Source: Oxyruncus cristatus
Taxonomy: Eukaryota; Chordata; Aves; Passeriformes; Cotingidae
DNA length: 64,000 nt
Assembly (NCBI GenBank): GCA_013399855.1
Contig: VXAY01005274.1
Coordinates: 2,064,641 to 2,128,640, forward strand
Direction of reading: 5' to 3'
Positions 52,866 to 64,000 of the stretch are shown piece after piece. The notes beneath the pieces were generated by a model. That model was not told the DNA's origin. It was given only the letters and a program-made list of their open reading frames with translations, and searched no databases. The translations under genes were made by a program, and so were the position numbers. How positions within the stretch are numbered: the first letter of the stretch is position 1; every line of letters begins with the position of its first letter.

Positions 52866-54891
52866 CTCCCAACAACGGTCACTTCCCTGGAGAAAGAGCG
52901 TTTCCAAACTCCACAGCCCTCCAAGGCAACAGAATGCTGAGCTACAAGGCAGCATCACTCCCTTCAGCTACTCTTTCATTGCCACAGAGAGAAACAAGTC
53001 ACAACCAGTGCTCCCAGTACCGCTGTTAGCCCCAGGGGAAAGACAGTGAGAGCTTTGGAAGAGCGTTCACTGGGTAGGGCAGAGGTGGTGAGCCTACGGT
53101 GATGAATGACAGCTGCAGAGGCACAACAGCAACCACTCCAAAGTGATGCCCTGGCTCAGCGCAGGAATAGGCACAGAAAAGGGAAATTCAGGAACGTTAA
53201 GCGCAGGAACATACTCAGCACTGACCTACCCAACATTTCTGACCGTCACCTCTAGCCCACGCAAAAAAAGGAAACAAGGAATGCTCGATGCAGAGCTGTG
53301 TTCAGGATACAAGGAGCAGGGAGCAAATCAGGGAGGGAGAAAATATGGTCAGGATCCAGAGGCACATAGGGAAGGCTTCTCCCTCCTTCTGGGACTGTCT
53401 AATGAGGTCATACCATTAATCTCATCTCAAAGGAAAATCTGAGCAACCAGCTAAGGGCTGCTTGATGTGGTCTGGAGATTGATTCTACCAGTGTGACCAC
53501 AGACTTCGGTATTTACAGGAGTGTAGTTAATTCACACGGGTGTATAAACATTTACTAAATAGGAATGCATACAAAAAGATGGTTTGAAAATAGTTCGGTT
53601 CAAAATGAGAAGCAGTTCTGACCTCTCTGGGAGGAATGCACCTCTGCCCTCTGCTTGGAGATGGTCAGCTGAGTGCTCAAAGAGAAACAAGGGACACATC
53701 CAGGGAGCTGGGAAGCCAATTTTTATTTTTGTTTTGCTTCTGAAACTATCTTTTAATATTTCCAAGACCAAGAGGCCTTTTGAACGAAACGTGATCCCCT
53801 AACACGCAATTTTGAAAAGGGGCTAATTTTGAATCAAAATAAATTTCCGAGAAGAAAAATGCGAACACTCCTATTAGGTGATAAACTCCGGCCGTTCCAC
53901 TTAGGTCTGGAATTTCAGGGAGAAACGTCTTCACAGAGAATTTTATTAACTGATCATCAGTGTCCTCGTAGGGCAGATGAACCAGTGGCAGAGCTGGGAA
54001 CCCTGAGCTGTGGGGGACCCCCACCCTGGCACCCAGTGAAGGGAAATAATCTGCACTGCTATTAGGAATTGCTGGAAACCATCACATCGAGGGAGGAAAG
54101 GACTGTTTCAACCAATTCATTAATTATGAATATTAAACAAATCAAGCTTTGAAGTTTAGTTAGTAACGAGTCAAACTTCCACTATTGTTCTGCTTGGTAA
54201 AATCAGACTCTCCAGACAGCATCTGTCAATCTGATTATTATGTAGTTAAATGAGGGAGAAAAAAATTTGTTCTCTCTCACCTGCAAAAAGCTATCTGTGG
54301 CTTGTAATTATTTGCCTTGATAAATTTAATTTACTTGAGTTTTCCCTTCTAGATTTGACTGGTCAAGTTAAACTATAAAGATTATTCATGGAAAAGCAAC
54401 CACAGTTGGTTACTAGGATACAAAAAAATCACTTAGTACATTCCTCCAATGAATAATCCCAGCAGAACACACACAAATTCAATAAATTATGAATTTCTCT
54501 TTCTCTCTTACATAAACACTGGGGTTGCAGAGGCATTTCTTGGAACCCTTAAATATAAATTCATCTCTTAATTACTATGCAATATCAAAACAAACAGAGG
54601 GGATAGCTGAGCCTTGCAGGTGAGTTGCATCCTTTGTCTAGACATGAAAGTTCTTCTGGAAGCAGGCAGGGTGCAAACGGACAGCAGATTCATTATTGCC
54701 AGTATCTCTGTGCAGACACTGGTATTTGGCATGCTCACATCCCTTTCCTAAGTGGATGACGTCAGCAGCAGGATAAGCTAATTTGGAAGAAGGCATTCTT
54801 ATTTCAGAAAAAAATCTCCCTTCCTGCACAATTCCATGGATATGAGAGGTCTTACATAAAGCACTTGTTGTCAGACCTCTGAATCCACAAG

Positions 54892-54975
54892 ACAGAATCC
54901 CAGAATCATTTAGGCTGGAAAAGACCTCTAAGATCATTGAGTCCAACCTTTGAGACCATCGAGTCCAACCTTTGA
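54892..54975 (-). mobile_element. Short CR1 3' fragment with internal duplication
   Basis: The tail CCCAGAATCATTTAGGCTGG is followed by GAGTCCAACCTTTGA, which occurs twice in tandem. It is a short inverted CR1 3' end with a small local duplication. Confidence 0.85.
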
Positions 54976-56289
54976 CGAAGACCAAGAGAGAGAAGTTTCC
55001 CTGCATTGGTGGCAGCTGTTGGTCAGGCCATACAAAGCCATACCCTCAGCCCAGCACAACCCATGCTGCTGATGGGCAAAGCAACCTGCAATCAGACAAA
55101 GATTGCCCCAAGCCACTCAGACATTTTTTGAAACAACACTCAGACTCGGGAGATTGATTTTTGATACTTAACAGCATTTGGTCTTTGTGTGTCTGTGGTT
55201 GTATATTGCACTGTCTCTTCCTATCCCTCATAATATTCCTGGATAACAGCAATCCCCAGGCATGACCCAGACTGCTGCTCAAGGCTGGGATATTTAAAGA
55301 CACACTATAGGGTCTGTTGGCTGAGCTCGGTTTTTATAAACTTTAACTGAGATGGATTTCCTTGAAATTCTGCCCTGTGAAGCATCTGTCCTTCTCACCC
55401 GCTCCCTTTGATCACAGCAGCAGCACAAGTGGTGCTGTTCTGCTGCTGCCAAATCACCCAGTAATTGCTATGTAAGACTCAAATCAGACGCCAGTGTGAA
55501 GATCTGTCTTGAACTCTGCAGAGGACATCTCCTTTCCAGGAGAGATCAACCAAAATGCCTGGCATACTGAAATATCTGCAGGCCTTCCACATGCATGGAA
55601 CATGCTCTTTATCACCACAAGTGAAGCAACAGCCAGTTATTAAATTATTTCAGTTTTCATATTTAGAAACCCTTCCGCTCTGCAGGACAAAGTAATCAAG
55701 AGTTTTTGCTGGTGTCCTGAGGAAAGGACTGCCATGGAACAGCCCCTAAAGAGATGTTTCTCCAGGACACATTGCTGTGCCAGGAGCCTACAGGGATTAT
55801 CTAGCCCACCTTTACCCATGATGGGACCAGCTCTACTAATTCCGTTCCTAGTTGATGAATAACAAACTTGTTCTTTAAGACGTCCAGTGACAGAAATATT
55901 CCAGCGTACTGTACTCCACCAAGGCTTGGCATTGGTGATAACCTGCCTGGCTGCATTCTGGAGAGCATGTACTCAGAGATCATGATCCTGTCTTCTCCCC
56001 ACAAAACTGTAATTCACTGCAGCCTCTTAGCTGCTCCTCTTAACAGCAATTTTGGCCACTATCAGGACACTAGAACAGACAGATGCCAAGTAGCAAGTGC
56101 TTTCTGTTGCCAGAAAAAAAGCTCTATCCAACTGTGTCGAGTTTAAGACCCCGAGCAATAGCAACTTTCCCTCATTAGGAATTACGCTTTCAACCTTCGC
56201 ATCACACCGAGGAGATAACTTTTGAACTGCACTCCATAAATTACAGAACACATTAAGCTGAGAAGCCGGTGTCCCGTTGAGACCAAACC

Positions 56290-56407
56290 AGATAACAGCC
56301 TGAGAAAAGTTGTTGCCACAGTGCCGGTTATCGCTGAGCAGAGAAAGATAAACTTGAATGAAATTATTTCATTTGTGCTGCCAAATGGGATAGTCTATCT
56401 TTTATCT
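56290..56407. promoter_or_regulatory. Cluster of four GATA-factor motifs
   Basis: WGATAR motifs occur at 56290-56295 and 56346-56351 (+ strand) and at 56395-56400 and 56402-56407 (- strand). This is a candidate enhancer in NEURL1B intron 1; there is no functional evidence. Confidence 0.3.
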
Positions 56408-59400
56408 TTGGCTTCTTAAGGCAGGACTTCGGAGGATTTAATGTTTGAGTAATGGAGGAGTGCAAAAAAATCAAACAACTTTTTCCCCCGGCATTTGGAA
56501 ACCTGATGGAAAACTTTCGCTCGAGGAAATTCTGACTGTCCTCCGCGTTTCCACACGAACAATGAAAATCAGAGCTTTGCTTTTATGTGGTCTTTTCTCC
56601 CAGGTATCCATGAGACATTATGCCATCAGGAGTGTAACCACAGGAAAATGGTTAAAATAGGAGAATTCCTAAAGGACAAAAGTCTCATTATTATGTAAAT
56701 AGCCACATCGAAACAAGAAAACTTCAAAAATGAAACCTGTTAAGTGCAACTATCTGGCCAACAATGCTATAAACACAACTCTATCCGTTTTTCTCCCTTC
56801 AAAGCATCAGCAGCTCTTAAAAAAATCCTAAATGTGATTTCCCTGTTGCACTGGGAAGCTTTAAAGTGCAGTTAAATGTTTTTTTCTTTAAAGAATTTTC
56901 CTGTGTAATTCCAGCAGCAAGCAAGAAGTCATTTCTCATGTTCTGATTTGTTTTCTTTATTCCAGTCCTTTTGGTGCAGAAAGGAAAAAAAGACATGGTT
57001 TTGCTGGAGCAGGGGAAGGACTGGGGTCTGATCCTCTCAGGAGATCTCTGAGCTGCTCCACTGCCAGAGGTCTGATAGAGCCGAGAGAGCAAAAGCTCCT
57101 GGGTGGAAAGCAAGCCCTGCTTACACAAAACGGAGGAAGATATCTCCCTGGACACAGAGGGGAAAACAAATTAACAAGCAAGAAATCACTTTCTCCTCCC
57201 TCACTCCTCCCCAAAGCCCCACTTCAACTGTTCAGACACCAGGAATTTCATGTTGCAGCACTCAGTAATTGAGACAACAGGGCATCCAGGTCTGAAGGGA
57301 AAAGCTGGCACAGGTATACTGAAATAAAACTTTCAACCAGACATCTCAGTGCCAATGATTCATGCTTTTTAACATACAGAGGGAAAACAAATACAGCCGT
57401 CATCAGGATATGGAACAACTCAGAGTAAACAGCACCTCCTTCCCGCCAAAAAAAGTCCTCCCATGGGCACACATCTTATCTAAGGGACCCTTGGGAAGGG
57501 ACTGCTCCTGCTGATGCCTCTGGGCGCTCCTGCTGTATTTGCAGCATGCAAATCCCACGGCGGGATGGGGAGCTCTTCAGGGAAGTGGTAGGACTTTGCA
57601 AGCTAATGGCACTGGGGCCACCAAATAGACATGGACCACTGGCACAGGGTCTGTCCCCTCCAGGACACAGCAGATCAGTGACACCGAGGACAAGGGTCAG
57701 AAGTTGTCTAAATGAGAAGACAGAACAAAATCCTCCTACAGCAAAACTTCCTCCAGCTGTCCCAAGAAAAGCTTTCCCAAGATGTGACAAGAAGCCAGGC
57801 CCCTTCCAAAAAACAGCCTTTTGAGCTCCCATCTCTTTCTGCACTTGTTGGTATGTGAGCACACCTTTGCCCTCTGGGTAAGTCTGAAGAACGGTGTATT
57901 TTGATGCCAGGAAGGCCCAAAAGTGTGGCTCGGGAGCCCACGAGGAGCAGGGAAGGTGCAGGTCATGAGTCAGCCCCATGGTTTGGCAAGAACCAGCGGC
58001 AGGCACAGGACGCCAAACTGCTCCAGGCAGGGGAAGGGAGACCAACATAGGAGATAAGATGCATGGAAATACACAGAGAAGGGATGGAGGAGGTTGCACA
58101 CACTTTCCCCATAAGGAAACTCAGATGGGATCTGACACGTGTTTCAGGGTATCACACCTGGCCTCATCCCATCTTGCAGCACATGAAGCTGCCACAGCAA
58201 GAGAGGGGTTCTCGCTCGCTCTACCCCGGCCTGGTTCAGCAGATTTGCTTCCCTGCTTCTCTCCTGAACCCACCACATCCATCATGGTGACGTGCACGCT
58301 CCACCTTAGGAAAGCCTGCTCTTAATTTAGCTCCCAAGCCGCACAGATAGGCTCTGTAAACAGTGGGATGCTGATGAGAAAGAAAATGTTTCCTTTCAAG
58401 GCAAACTGTGCAGCAGGACACTGACTGCCCGAAAGTGCAACTGCAAAACTCAATGAGCTTGAATGCGAAATCCACTGGAGCTAACGAGGACTGAGGTGCT
58501 TATTTGCATTCCTAATTGAAAAGCCATTGAATGTGACATGCAAAGAGGATCCTTACTAGAACAGGAAGAGAAGCACAGCATAAGCTTCAAGGTGACTCAT
58601 CCCTTTCATGTCAAGCAAACATTAATGCCCGTACATTTAAACTTCACTGCCTAAACACCTTAAACACACTTAAGCACTTCCATAGGTTGTCAAATTATAA
58701 TGTGCTGGGAAGCAGCAATTTCCTTTGCCTGCGGTGAGGGCTCTCTAAGGGTTTTGCCTACACACACAGACTTAGGGGTGTGATTTTCAGCATCTACATG
58801 AGGGTGAGATGGTGACACACAGGTCCTCCTGACCGGCAGCAATTGTCTAAAGAAATAAAAGGAGGAAAGTGCCGTTTGCCAGATATCCTACCTCTGAGAA
58901 AAGCAATTCCCCTCTGCAGCAAAAGCAGTAAAAGAGAGGGCACCTGCCCAGCATTATCCAGCCTGACAGTGGAGAGAACAAAAAGCTGTTGCTTTAACGA
59001 CACACTTGGCAACATCCTGTGTGTGTCTGACAGCCCATCGGCCATGGGGCATGACACACAGCTCCATTTAACGTTGTCCTGATAGGTGGTGCCTTCCTGG
59101 ATTCGAGTACAGTTGTGTCTCCGGTCTCAGCAGCCAAGATACCAATGGCAGCACAGAATTAACTGTGCCAGTTGGCTGCAGCACAGTTTTGGGTATGTAC
59201 TGTGCAAGGCTGGTTAAAGATAGTCCTCGGTATACGATCAACCTGTTCCAGCTCTAAATCACAGTGAGGGCTGAGCAGCTTCACAGGTTTCCTTTTCAAG
59301 AGTGGAAAAGCAGAAAGCTACTCAGGAAGCAGAGAACTAATTTATTTTTTTGCACTTTCTGACCTTCTTCATGAAGATGCTTCATAATTAACTCTCGTAT

Positions 59401-62400
59401 ATCCATGTGAGCCAAACAATGTTTCCTACCTTCCTTACATTTAAAGTAAGACTATGACAAAGTCACTTGCTCAAAGGTCACACAGAGAGTCATCAAAATC
59501 AACAACAAGACTCTAGAAACTTCAACTCCCAGCCTAAAAGATGCGGAAAAACAGGCAGAATAGCAGTGGATTAACACCTGCAGTCAGCGTTGATCAGAGT
59601 TGAACCAAACCCAAACCAAAAACTGGTCTGAACAGGTACCTTTTGCACTCAAACCAGAACAACCTGAAGTGTTATTTTGCAGTTTTCTTGAAATCAGACT
59701 GGAGCCAAATCAAACAATTTACTGAACTCCTCACAATACCAAGAACTCATCACTAGCAGCTAAAGGGGGAGCAGGGACCAGAAAACAAATCTAAACAAAA
59801 GTGCTCCTTGAAGCTGAGATTTTAGCCCCTGGAAAAGGCAGAGATGTCTTTTCCCACTACATGGTCTTTGCTCCTCATTTCTTACAAAAGAAGTGAACCA
59901 GTTTTTTGAAAAGGGATACATGGAAACATCGTCTTTCACTCAAAAGCTGTAAATTCCTGTTGCTCTGCTGTAACCAGGACCCTACAACCATCACTGTGTA
60001 TCACAAAGCCTGGCAGATGGGAGCATCAGTCTGGTGAAGGTCTGAAATTGGGACTTCTGACTTGCTGAGAAAGGACTAGTTATTAAAAGCCTTTTTTTTA
60101 AGAACACAAAATAATTTCTTGAAACTAAGTCACTTCTGCCAGAACAAGCCCCATTCTCCCTTGTGTTTACCAGACACAAATGCCACTCATACTTGGTATT
60201 CCTCTCAGTTGTGAGGAAGGCTGTGGGAGAAGCACTGCAATCAGATCCCAGCCAGATTCTAAATAGGGAATTTGGCTCCTTTGTTAAATACCAATGACCC
60301 TATTTGGGTCAGGATCAACAACTGGATCCCAAATGGAAAGTCCTTCACTTGTGCCTCGGCCAGCGAGTGCCTCCTGCCCGCCCTGCCTGCCCCAGCAGCT
60401 GTCCACCTTCACCCTGTCACGATGAGCTGCCATGCACCACAGGGACACTTGCTGCCTGTCCCATCCTCCCAGACATTGTTCCTCACAGCTGCACGTAGGT
60501 GCTCTGCCGGGTCAGGGGAATTTTCACCTCTCCCAACCTGCCAGTCCTGAAGCCCCACTGAACTCCCGGCACCTTCATGCCCCCACCGGCTATTAACCAT
60601 TTTCTGAACCCTGTTCACAGTCTCTGCCAAGCACAGAACAATGAGCCCCATCCACAATGCTGGGGTGTGCTGCTTGCTGCCCCTCTCACCTGTGAGTTAA
60701 ATCACAGCAACCCCGTGCAGAGCACTGCAGGTAACCAGCCACAAAGCCATAAAGTCCACGTCCATACGAAACCCACCCACCACCACCACCATCACACGGC
60801 CTCCCAGCCCACTCTGCAGACCAGGACAGGTTCTGCCCATCGGCTGCAATGCTGCACTCCTACTTTATCACCTGCAGGAGACAGGAAAACGCCGTGCCTC
60901 AATAATAAAGAATTCGCTCTTGCCTAACCACCTGCCCGCAAATCATCTCAAACAATGGGCAGTGAGTGGTGAGGGGAGGGAGGCAAGAAAATATTGACAT
61001 CCAAGCGTAAATTCCCACACTGTGCTGGAGATGCAGTGGAAGATCCTCCCACTGGAGATGCACGAGGGTCGGCGATGGGCTGGCGCCAGGAGCCACAGAG
61101 GAGCCCGAAGGTTGTGCTCACCCCTCCAGGTCAGGCCAGCTGCAGGAGCAACATGTCCTGTATCATTTAGCTGTCATCCAGATAAGAGCAATTTCCACCA
61201 CCACCTCAGGCCCGCTGTTAAGCGTATCTGACACATCTCAGCTCTTTTCCATTCAAATGCCTCCTCAACCCGTTCAAATATAGAAGCTGCCTTTCATTAG
61301 CCACAGCCTATTACTCATTTCAATACCACTCTGGTTAGAACCTCGCTGTTAATTTGACAAAGCCTTCACCCATTGTGTGTTAACCATCAGATACCTGGCA
61401 AACACTAGTTTCCCAAGCTCCCGACACAAATTTCTCCGGCACCGATAGCGTGTGCTCTTGTATCATTACATGGAAATGTGGAGAGGAAGGATGAAGCTGT
61501 GCAAGAATTTAAAGATGCAACAAGCACAGAAAACATTTGAACAAATTTAGGGATAAAAATGAGCTGAAATGGGTTCAACAGGATTTAAAATTGAATTCCA
61601 CTATTTGAAAAAAGTATTAGCATTTCCATTTAAAACCGGAATTATTGATTGTTTGGCTTTTCCAGGAGCCAGGTCCTTCCATATTCCCCCTACGTCTAAC
61701 AACAACGAAAATCCTTTTTCCACCTTAAGCTATTTACAGTGAACAAGAAAAATTATTCTACATTGAATCAATTTAACACAAGTAAGTAAATTTTAGTTTG
61801 GGGATGTTTGGTTTGATTGTTTGGTTTTTATTAATAAGTTACTTCAGCCCATGGATCAGGGGAGAGGAATTCCTCTGTTAGTTAAAATGAGAGTGAAAGT
61901 GCCTTGCTCAGTCTGCCAGAGTGAAGAAAGAGGTGCATTTTGGACCAAGAAGAGGGAAGACGTAATTCTGACTGATTATCTTTGAGTAATTTTAAACAGC
62001 TCTAGCATTTATAAATAGGATTTCATCCAACAATTCAGTCTTCCGGAAAAACTTTATCATTTTCAAAAAGTCTGTTCCAAGAACAGTTCTTAACCTGCTT
62101 CCCTCCGTAATGCCATTTGGATAATGAAAGACAAACAATTCATCGGAGCACATCAATGTGAAAAATTGCTGAATTGGGTCCAACTCGACAAAACACATTT
62201 GTAAACTTCCAAAATGCAAACATGCAAAAGCTCTTCTGTAGCCACAGGTTAACAGCTGCTTCTGACAGTCATTACTCTGTAAGAACTGAAGGCAGCTGAA
62301 TTTGGGGAAAAGACACATTTTCAGCATCGTCCAGCACATCAGCAAAGGCGTTCAAGCGTCCTGCACAGCTTCGCCTTGCGCAACTCGACAAATGTTTGCA

Positions 62401-63646
62401 AACGGACTATCCCCAGCGAAGCGATCCTTACAGACAGTCTCCACCTGGCAGGACAGGACAGAGATTTTCTAGGCCACTAGAACAAACATTTGAGCTGGGA
62501 GGTCTACATAAATCAAGCCTTCATTTTTCTCCATCAAACTTTTCCTCTTTCTTAGGAAGTTCTTTTGAAAGCACCGCGAGGAACTCCTGAATCACAGAGC
62601 TGCGGTGCAGCTGATGTCATCCCTTTTTTTAAATTCACGTGTGTAAGGCTGAGCATGTGAAGGCTGCTCAGGAGAGACTGTTCTAGCACTAGGCAGAACG
62701 GCTGATACAACTCTCAGCCTTCTGGAACAGAGCTCACAGCTAGATCCCACGTCCCAGCAGGTACAGATATTTTTTCTTTGGGAAGTTCTAGCCCTACCGA
62801 GGTAACCTCTCCTGACCCAAGGATATTTCCCTGGCTTTTTTTTTTGTCTTCCCCCAGGTTTTTAGCATGTGCCCTTTGCTGTTGCCTCTAGCTGAAAAGC
62901 CAACCCACAAAATGAATTTTCTCCAAGGTCATGCACTCCTTACAATGCCTTTATTTGCCAGTTGATGAAGTATTTAATAAAATGAAAACTTCCTTATTGT
63001 GAAAGGAGCTAATGTCCCATTTAAATGTATCAGAGAATGAGAGGAGATGGAACTAGAAATCTAATCACTGGTTCATAGCTAAACCATAGGCTTAGCAGCT
63101 TTCTTTTGTGCCCTGAAGGTCCCAGGCACCCTCTCTTTGCAAAGACAATATATGGCACATCCAAATGCAAATCCATTCCTCTCTTTATTTCTATATTCAG
63201 CTCCCTGGCTGATTGCAGGGAGGCATGTGTATGTGTTCAATAGGTCCTCCTGCTTCTTTAAATCAGTTTAATAATACCCTTTTTATTTATGGGAGCCCAA
63301 AGTACAAAGGATGCAATGCAGGAGCTCCGCAAGAGCAGAAAAGAGAAGAAAAGCAAACTAGCTGAAGATACAGCCTGGCAAGGGCTCAGTAATTCAACAC
63401 TGTTGATTCTATAGAGACCAACTGCTTTTATTATGCACAGATTCTCTGAGGGGAGGGGAAAGCCCCACAGTTATGAACTTGCAAAGGAAAAGAATCTGTA
63501 CATCTCTCGTCTAAGAGTAGAATTCACTAAAAGGCAGTTTAAAAACCAGGGCAGCCCAACGAACATTTCAGACCTTATTTCAAACAGTTTTCTTCAGGCG
63601 ACTCCAAACAACTAAGGTCTCTCCACATTAAAAAGTTCCATTCAAA

Positions 63647-63680
63647 TTAAAAAAAAAAAAAAAATAAAAAAATAATAAAA
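63647..63680. repeat. A-rich tract
   Basis: A16 followed by interrupted A-runs. It abuts the CpG-rich block at the right edge. Confidence 0.85.
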
Positions 63681-63699
63681 CAGGACGGAAAAATGAAAC

Positions 63700-64000
63700 A
63701 GAAAGCCCCTAAGAGGATTCGGCCAACGGGCTGGGGATCGCCGCTTCAGCTGCGGGATCAGCCCCACTTCAGCCGCGTCCGTGGCTCTCCCGTGGGCGCA
63801 GCCGTGCCCCGCGCTCAGCATCACCCCCGGTGCCCGCCGCGGGTCACTGAAAACAATCATGCTTCAAAAAATCCTTGAAATTCTCGACTTCGCCCGGGCC
63901 GCTCCGCAGGGTCGCGGGGGGCTCGGAGCGGGGGGCTCGGCACAGCCCGCCCGCCCCGGCTCGGCTCCCCCCGCAGCATCCCCGGGGCAGGACGCGCCCC
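63700..64000 (-). promoter_or_regulatory. NEURL1B: CpG-rich edge, probably near the NEURL1B promoter or first exon
   Basis: CpG density rises sharply and continues to the end of the window. NEURL1B is read leftwards and its first exon must lie to the right, so this is probably the inner flank of its promoter CpG island. No phase-matching first exon is present in the window. Confidence 0.5.

Larger units (their letters stand above)
40080..64000 (-). other. NEURL1B: NEURL1B intron 1 (5' part cut by the window)
   Basis: At least 23.9 kb of intron lie between exon 2 and the missing first coding exon. I searched the - strand for an M-G-N-T type start with a donor in phase and found none. The intron holds three CR1 fragments (49690-49800, 52550-52865, 54892-54975), several A/T homopolymer runs, a 21-bp tandem repeat (44737-44798), a perfect 19-bp inverted repeat (48411-48470), a GATA-motif cluster (56290-56407), AT-rich stretches that may be conserved noncoding sequence (54080-54600, 61200-61760), and a CpG-rich edge (63700-64000). 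No nested gene is recognised. Confidence 0.85.

Overview
The window is bird nuclear DNA. It carries multi-exon vertebrate genes with GT-AG introns, and several fragments of the CR1 LINE, the dominant avian retroposon, with its typical 3' tail. I saw no mammalian SINEs. The species cannot be told from the sequence. There are two protein-coding genes, and both are cut by the window edges.

Positions 1-28,225 hold the 3' part of SH3PXD2B (TKS4) on the + strand. This is a podosome and invadopodium scaffold. Eight exons between 9,362 and 25,016 form one continuous reading frame of 760 residues with four SH3 domains. The upstream exons, with the start codon and the PX domain, lie left of the window. 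A 3' UTR of about 3.2 kb ends near an AATAAA at 28,205. The introns contain two CR1 copies, a roughly 30-bp minisatellite inside a CpG-rich block, and two G-quadruplex-type motifs.

Positions 28,226-30,412 are a short intergenic gap where I see no gene.

Positions 30,413-64,000 hold NEURL1B on the - strand. This is a neuralized-type E3 ubiquitin ligase acting on Notch ligands. Four exons (40,079 down to 34,000) encode NHR1, NHR2 and a C-terminal RING, 545 residues to the stop. The 3' UTR reaches about 30,413. The small first coding exon is not in the window. Intron 1 fills 40,080-64,000, and the right edge is CpG-rich, as expected close to a promoter.

The two genes are tail to tail, about 2.2 kb apart. 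They do not share a pathway: one organises actin-rich adhesion and matrix-degrading structures, the other drives endocytosis of Notch ligands. Their pairing mirrors the paralogous pair SH3PXD2A/NEURL1. I found no mobile system, CRISPR array, RNA gene or new gene family. The points of most interest are the gene arrangement, a possible internal promoter, structured DNA/RNA motifs and candidate regulatory elements.
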